From Anaeramoeba flamelloides (taxonomy: Eukaryota; Metamonada; Anaeramoebidae): DNA of 64,000 nt. Below, in pieces: positions 59,523 to 64,000 of the stretch. The translations under genes were made by a program, and so were the position numbers. Under the pieces are notes generated by a model. That model was not told the DNA's origin. It made no database searches and was given only the letters and a program-made list of their open reading frames with translations. Numbering within the stretch: position 1 is the first letter of the stretch; every line of letters begins with the position of its first letter. The stretch is from the NCBI GenBank assembly GCA_027625915.1, contig JANTQA010000047.1:9858001-9922000 (forward strand), read 5' to 3'.

Positions 59523-62500
59523 TTAGCAACAATTTTTCTTTTTCTTTTTTGAGCACTTTTTGTTCAAATCAATTTTTTGAGAATTGGTTTTCTTTTCGTT
59601 GTCACAATTTTCAATAATTTCCGTTTTTATGGATTTGGGAATAAAGTTTTTTGGTAACATTTTTGCCAAGGCAATAAATACATCCTTGACACCCATACCA
59701 GTTTTTGCTGAAGTTTCAAAAAATAAAAGGCCAGATTTATTTGCGTAATTCTGTGCTAATTCGTCATCAACCCGTTTTGTTGAGTCTAGATCACTTTTAT
59801 TTCCAACTAATGCAATTTTTGCAAGAGGATCGCCTTGGTTTCGGAGTTCTTTAACCCAGTCCTTTGCTCGTTCAAAGCTTTCAAGGCTTGTAATATCATA
59901 AACAATAACTGCTCCTTTTGCTCCTCGATAATACCTTTAGATGGAATTTAAAATGAAAAGATCAAAGTATTGTCAATAAAATAAATAAAAAATAAAATAA
60001 AAATAAAAAAAAAAAGCATAAGAATAAAGATTAGAATGTCAATTTTAATTTTAAATAAGGAAATTAAACTTCAATTTTCGTTTTTAATTGATTTGTGGTA
60101 ATCTTTTTATTCTTTCTGTTCATGTGATGAAACACGATTTTTGGCAAATTGAAATAAAAATTTTTCATTTTTAAATTGGAAAACAACAGTAAAGCCATTT
60201 TAAAAAAGTGAGGACATTAGGCTTTGCAAAGTTTTGCTCAAATTGCTTCAAAGAGAAGTCAAACAGTACGAGTAACACTTTTTAAAATTATTATGACTCA
60301 CTTTTTTAAAACATCTGTGGCGCAAATTGGAATTTAACAAAGGTGTTATCAAATAGTTTTTTGGTTATTAATCATCTATTTTCAATTATGGTGGAAACTC
60401 AGTAACAATTCAATTTATCACTAAAATCGAGTGTTGATGGAAAGAAAAAAAAACTCTGTTTTTAGAGATACATCAATTTCACTTGTGATAGTGTATATTT
60501 TTTTGCTCGAAAAAATTTATTTGCTGCTTTTTTCTTGGGTGCTTTGTATCCTAAGGTTTGTTATTTAGAAAACTTCAAATCTGCTGAGTTTGTTCAAAAG
60601 TATTTTAAAAAGGCAAATTACTACCAGTATTTGAAATTTAAATGGAATATAATATACCACCCTTGAAAAAAAATTTTTAAAAAATGGAAAAAAAATTGTC
60701 AAATGGGTTTTAATTGTTAGATGGTAGTAAAAAGGAAAATTTTTCAATTCTTTTTGCTTATTTTTTTCACTGATCAATGAAGATATATCAGAAACTGAAA
60801 TTCCCTCAAGCTGGATTAATACCTCTTGTTAAAATCTTAAAGCCAATTTCACATCAATGTGAAACGCATGGCATCAAAAAATCGAAAAAAATTCACTTTT
60901 AATAAGGTTTACAATTAAATCTCAAATTTGGTAAAATTGATCATGCTTCTATTTTGGGTTTTATGTGATGTTTTGAATTTTATTTTGATTCGAAAAATTA
61001 GTATTATTTTTGGTTCTTGTTTTAAAATGAAGAAAAAAATACGTAAAAAAATATTTGAAAGTGAGAACATTTGCTACCAATTTACAATTAAAACCAATTT
61101 GACAATTTTTTTCCCGAATGGTTATGTAAATTTTCATTTTTCAATTCAAAATTCCTTTCATTTAGGGTTCATTTCATATTTTTTTTTAAAAATATTCTTA
61201 TAAAAGGTTTATAACATTTACAAATTATTAAACACATTTTATAGCAAACATAAATGTTATAAAAGTTGTTATTATAAAATTTTATAATATTTTGAAAGTT
61301 TATAACACCTCTACAACAGGTTATAAAAAATTTTTTTTTATTAGGGGACGACTTGAAATTTAATAGTAGAAATAAAAATTGGAAAAGGAAAAGGAAAATG
61401 AAGTAAAAATTAATTCCCATTTCTTATTCAAATACCATTAATTCAAAAAGATAAAGAAATTTTTTTTTTTTCTTTACTTTTTACTATTTGTTAAAAAAAT
61501 AAATTGAACAAAATTGTCATTCAGCTTTCCAAAAATGGTTGTAAAGATCTCAAGAAAATTTAAACTCTTTCATATCTTAAATACCGTTTATATTTGTATT
61601 TCCCCTTTTAGAGTTGGGGAATTTAATGATTTGTGAGAATTCTTCTGAGGTTTATTTGTTTTGGAAAACTGAATGAAAATTTTGTTTCAATTTATTTTTG
61701 AATTAACAACAGTTGTAAAAAAGACAGATCTTCTTCAAGGGCAAATTTTGTAATAAATTCCACTTTTTTTTAGATTTTGGAATAGATTTCAAGTTCCTTC
61801 TAGATCATATATCCATTCTGGATATTGTAAATTAATCTTTACTCGTCACTTTCATTTGAGAATTGATCGATCAAGGTGGGGAAAATTGTCCAAAAAATTC
61901 TCAAAAACAAAATTATTTCCTCAAAATATTTGATTTAGAAACAGTAAAAAAATTTTCACTTTTTTCCTTTTTCTATTTTTCTCTTCTGCAAAAAGAAAAT
62001 TTTAAGAGAAATAGTTTAAAAATTGTGCCTCTATTTAAATGATTTTTATTTATTTGGTATTGGGTAAACTAAGAACCCCAAATGAAACTCAGATTTCTGA
62101 ATAAAAAAAAAGGAAAATTAGATGAAATTATATCCTATTTAAATTTCAATAACAGTTTTTTTTAATGATTTTTTTTTGTTTTTCCCAAAATTTACATATT
62201 TTGATTGAACTTCTCGAAGTTTAATTGGTTTGTAAGTAAATATAAAGTCTGAAAGGGAAAATATTTTTCTATTTTAAAACAAAAAAAAAAAAGGTAAAAT
62301 GATAAATTTACTTTTCAAAAATTTCGGGAACTAAATTAAAAATATATTGAGCTCTAGGAAGAATCAGAAAAATCAACTATATAGATTTTTAAATGGGCTT
62401 TTCGTTGACAAAATTGGTTTTTGTTATTTTTTTAGACTAAAACGAATTCTGAGTAAACTTATCTTATCAAATTAATAATCAGAATTTTAAGAAATCAAAA

Positions 62501-63548
62501 AATTTGATTTTTTTTATTAACTGATCTCACGGAAGAAAGTTTTTTGAGACTTTCAAACAATACAAAGCACGCTTTTGGTTAATATCCCAGGTATTTTCAT
62601 GTTGAAACGTGGTTCTTTCTGATAAATACAAAAAAATGTATAAAAATTTTTTACTGATAATTGAATTATAAATGGGAAAAAATTTTCACTTTCTTTTCCA
62701 TATTTTAATTTTATAAATAAAGTTCTCAAAGAAGTAGGTTGTAATTTTTGATCTAAACCTCAATTTGAAATAGGAAATCTGAAAATGAAGGGAAAATTTT
62801 TCCCATTTATAATTCATTATCAGTAGTTCAACTTTCTTTTTTTAGGATTCTTAAAGTCTTCCTTCAAAGCAATCTTCACAATGAATATTTCAAAGGACAA
62901 CTCATTTTACATCATTTGTTCACATTTTAATCAATAAAATTCTTTCTTCTTCTTTATTCAACCAAAGTTAAAAATTAGAAAAAATGGAAAACGAACTTGA
63001 AATTTGATATTTACTGAAGTGACAGAAAATTCAAGAAAAGCAATTATTTTAAAAAAAAAAAAAAATAAAAAAGTTGAAAATAATTACATTGGAGCAAGAG
63101 AGTAAAATTGTTCTTGACCTGCTGTGTCCTATGAATAAATTTATGAATTAATATGATTTAAAGAGAAGTCATCCATTAGATTAATTGCAAGTTAGCATGT
63201 TGCAAAGTTTTGTTTTGTAAAAAAAATTTAATGCTCACAGATAAAAAAACAAAAGTTTTTGAAAGATTACAGTACTCAAATTCAGTTCAAAATATCCCGA
63301 ATTTGGCTTTTTCTTTTTGTCCAATAACACAAATAAAAAAAATTAATAAAAAAAAAAAAAAAAAATCAAACCCAAATCTGTAACTTAACTTCACAATCAC
63401 CAACATCCACGTTGTGGTTCATAAAACTACAACCAATTGTTGGTTCAATATATTCTGAATAACGATCATTACAAAAACGTAAAACGAGAGAAGATTTGCC
63501 AACTGAGGAGTCTCCTAAAAGAACAAGCTTATATTTGAGTGAGGTCAT
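59523..63548 (-). CDS. RAB5: Rab5-type small GTPase, three exons
   Basis: Exons 63,548-63,372, 63,128-63,088 and 59,934-59,523 join to 630 nt, 209 residues, the usual Rab length. Motifs in order: GDSSVGKS (P-loop), effector-loop Thr in EPTIGCSF, WDTAGQE with the catalytic Gln kept, NKSD, and ETSAK. FYSLAPMYYRGA, the switch-II stretch, together with ARAK-like ERAKDWVKEL and AKMLPKN, points to Rab5 rather than Rab21 or Rab22. The C-terminus KKKNCC carries the double Cys for geranylgeranylation. The Rab5 family controls early endosome fusion. Introns are 243 and 3,153 bp, GT-AG; the first (donor GTTTGA) falls exactly before DTAGQE and the middle exon is only 41 nt. The start is ATG at 63,548 (MTSLKYKLVLLG). 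The long intron carries three small TIR-type repeats. Confidence 0.95.
60688..61112. mobile_element. Small TIR element, family M4, copy 2
   Basis: About 425 bp with inverted ends near 45 bp: AATTGTCAAATGGGTTTTAA at the left and TTAAAACCAATTTGACAATT at the right. Opposite orientation to 46,658-47,096. In the large Rab5 intron. Confidence 0.8.
61191..61346. repeat. Small palindromic repeat, family M5, copy 2
   Basis: TTATAAAAGGTTTATAACAT at the left, ATGTTATAAAAGTTGTTATT / TTATAATATT arms inside, and GGTTATAAAAAATTTTTTTTTATTAGGG at the right, as in 42,240-42,352. In the large Rab5 intron. Confidence 0.45.
62654..62823. mobile_element. Small TIR element (MITE), family M2, copy 2
   Basis: 170 bp, CTGATAATTGAATTATAAAT at the left and ATTTATAATTCATTATCAG at the right, with TA at 62,652-62,653 and 62,824-62,825. 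Shares GGGAAAAA(A)TTTTCACTT and the AGTTCTCAAAG core with 16,841-17,006. In the large Rab5 intron. Confidence 0.85.
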
Positions 63549-64000
63549 TTTGGTGTTCAAATAGAGAATGCCTAAGGGTTAGTTACAACCAAAAAAAATT
63601 AAAAATGTTAAAATTTAAAAAATGAATTTTAATTTTTATCATTTTTTTGCAATTGTAAAAAAAGTTGAAAAAGTTCCACCAACGAAAGTATTTTTGGGTT
63701 AAGATCCAATTTGATCAATGATCAATTTTTTCACATTTGATTTTGGGTGATGTTGTTTTTTTGATCTTAATTAAAATTACTTGATACCAAAGATCTTAAA
63801 ACCAAACAAAACCTTCTCTAACTCACTATTTTTGATTTCTAAAAAAACAGCGAAATTGATCTCTTTTTACTTTGAAAAAATGGAATAAAAAAACAAGATT
63901 GTTTTGAAGTTCTCGGATCAGAATTATTAAATGAAAAGGCAAGGAAGGTTTGGTAAAGTTTATTGAAATTTGAAGTTTTTTTTTGACAAGTAAATAACTA
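63549..64000. other. Upstream flank of the Rab5 gene
   Basis: Moderately AT-rich with several GATCTT/GATCAA words (63,700-63,800). Presumed promoter side of Rab5; no defined element seen. Confidence 0.4.

Noticed and set aside
63549-63560. Rab5 start at 63,560
   Set aside because: TTG codon; the ATG at 63,548 gives the normal Rab N-terminus.

Overview
The window is nuclear DNA from an AT-rich (by eye about 80% A+T) free-living protist, most like an amoeba. It carries a ubiquitin-eS31 fusion, a spliced Rab5-type GTPase, an ankyrin-repeat TKL-like kinase relative, and proteins with long Lys/Glu, Ser/Glu and Asn-rich stretches. Introns are GT-AG and range from about 100 bp to over 5 kb. Anaeramoebae is my best guess from protein style alone; I could not test it.

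Layout. 1-1,860 is a dispersed repeat. 1,931-2,675 (-) is the 5' part of a coiled-coil gene that may be Bre1-like and may continue past the left edge. 5,938-6,441 (+) is ubiquitin-eS31. 7.4-15.3 kb is a transposon cluster, including a three-level nest in which a LINE lies inside a TIR element that lies inside an older repeat. 16,055-21,646 (+) is a DUF445 membrane protein in two exons separated by a 4.55 kb intron full of small elements. 22,255-23,529 is a second copy of the TIR element. 23,982-25,517 (-) is a coiled-coil protein with a PD-(D/E)XK nuclease-like domain. 25.5-30.6 kb is nearly empty. 30,629-48,194 (-) is one 17.6 kb gene in eight exons for a 772-residue ankyrin-pseudokinase. Most of that gene is intron filled with repeats, among them a tandem duplication with 182-bp palindromes. 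52,421-55,108 (+) is an intronless 895-residue protein with three receiver-like alpha/beta domains and a C-terminal domain resembling plant-type PARP/ART folds. 59,523-63,548 (-) is Rab5 in three exons.

How it works together. There are no operons and no evident shared pathway. The genes are widely spaced single units, apparently a housekeeping pair (ubiquitin-eS31, Rab5) plus lineage-type signalling scaffolds (ankyrin-pseudokinase, receiver-like/ART-like). Introns and spacers are shaped by small TIR elements, several with clear TA target duplications. The larger TCGCGA-rich TIR family looks recently mobile because its two copies are still very alike. The strongest candidates for undescribed biology are the 895-residue architecture, the one-ankyrin-repeat-per-exon pseudokinase gene, and the TIR family with subterminal TCGCGA palindromes.
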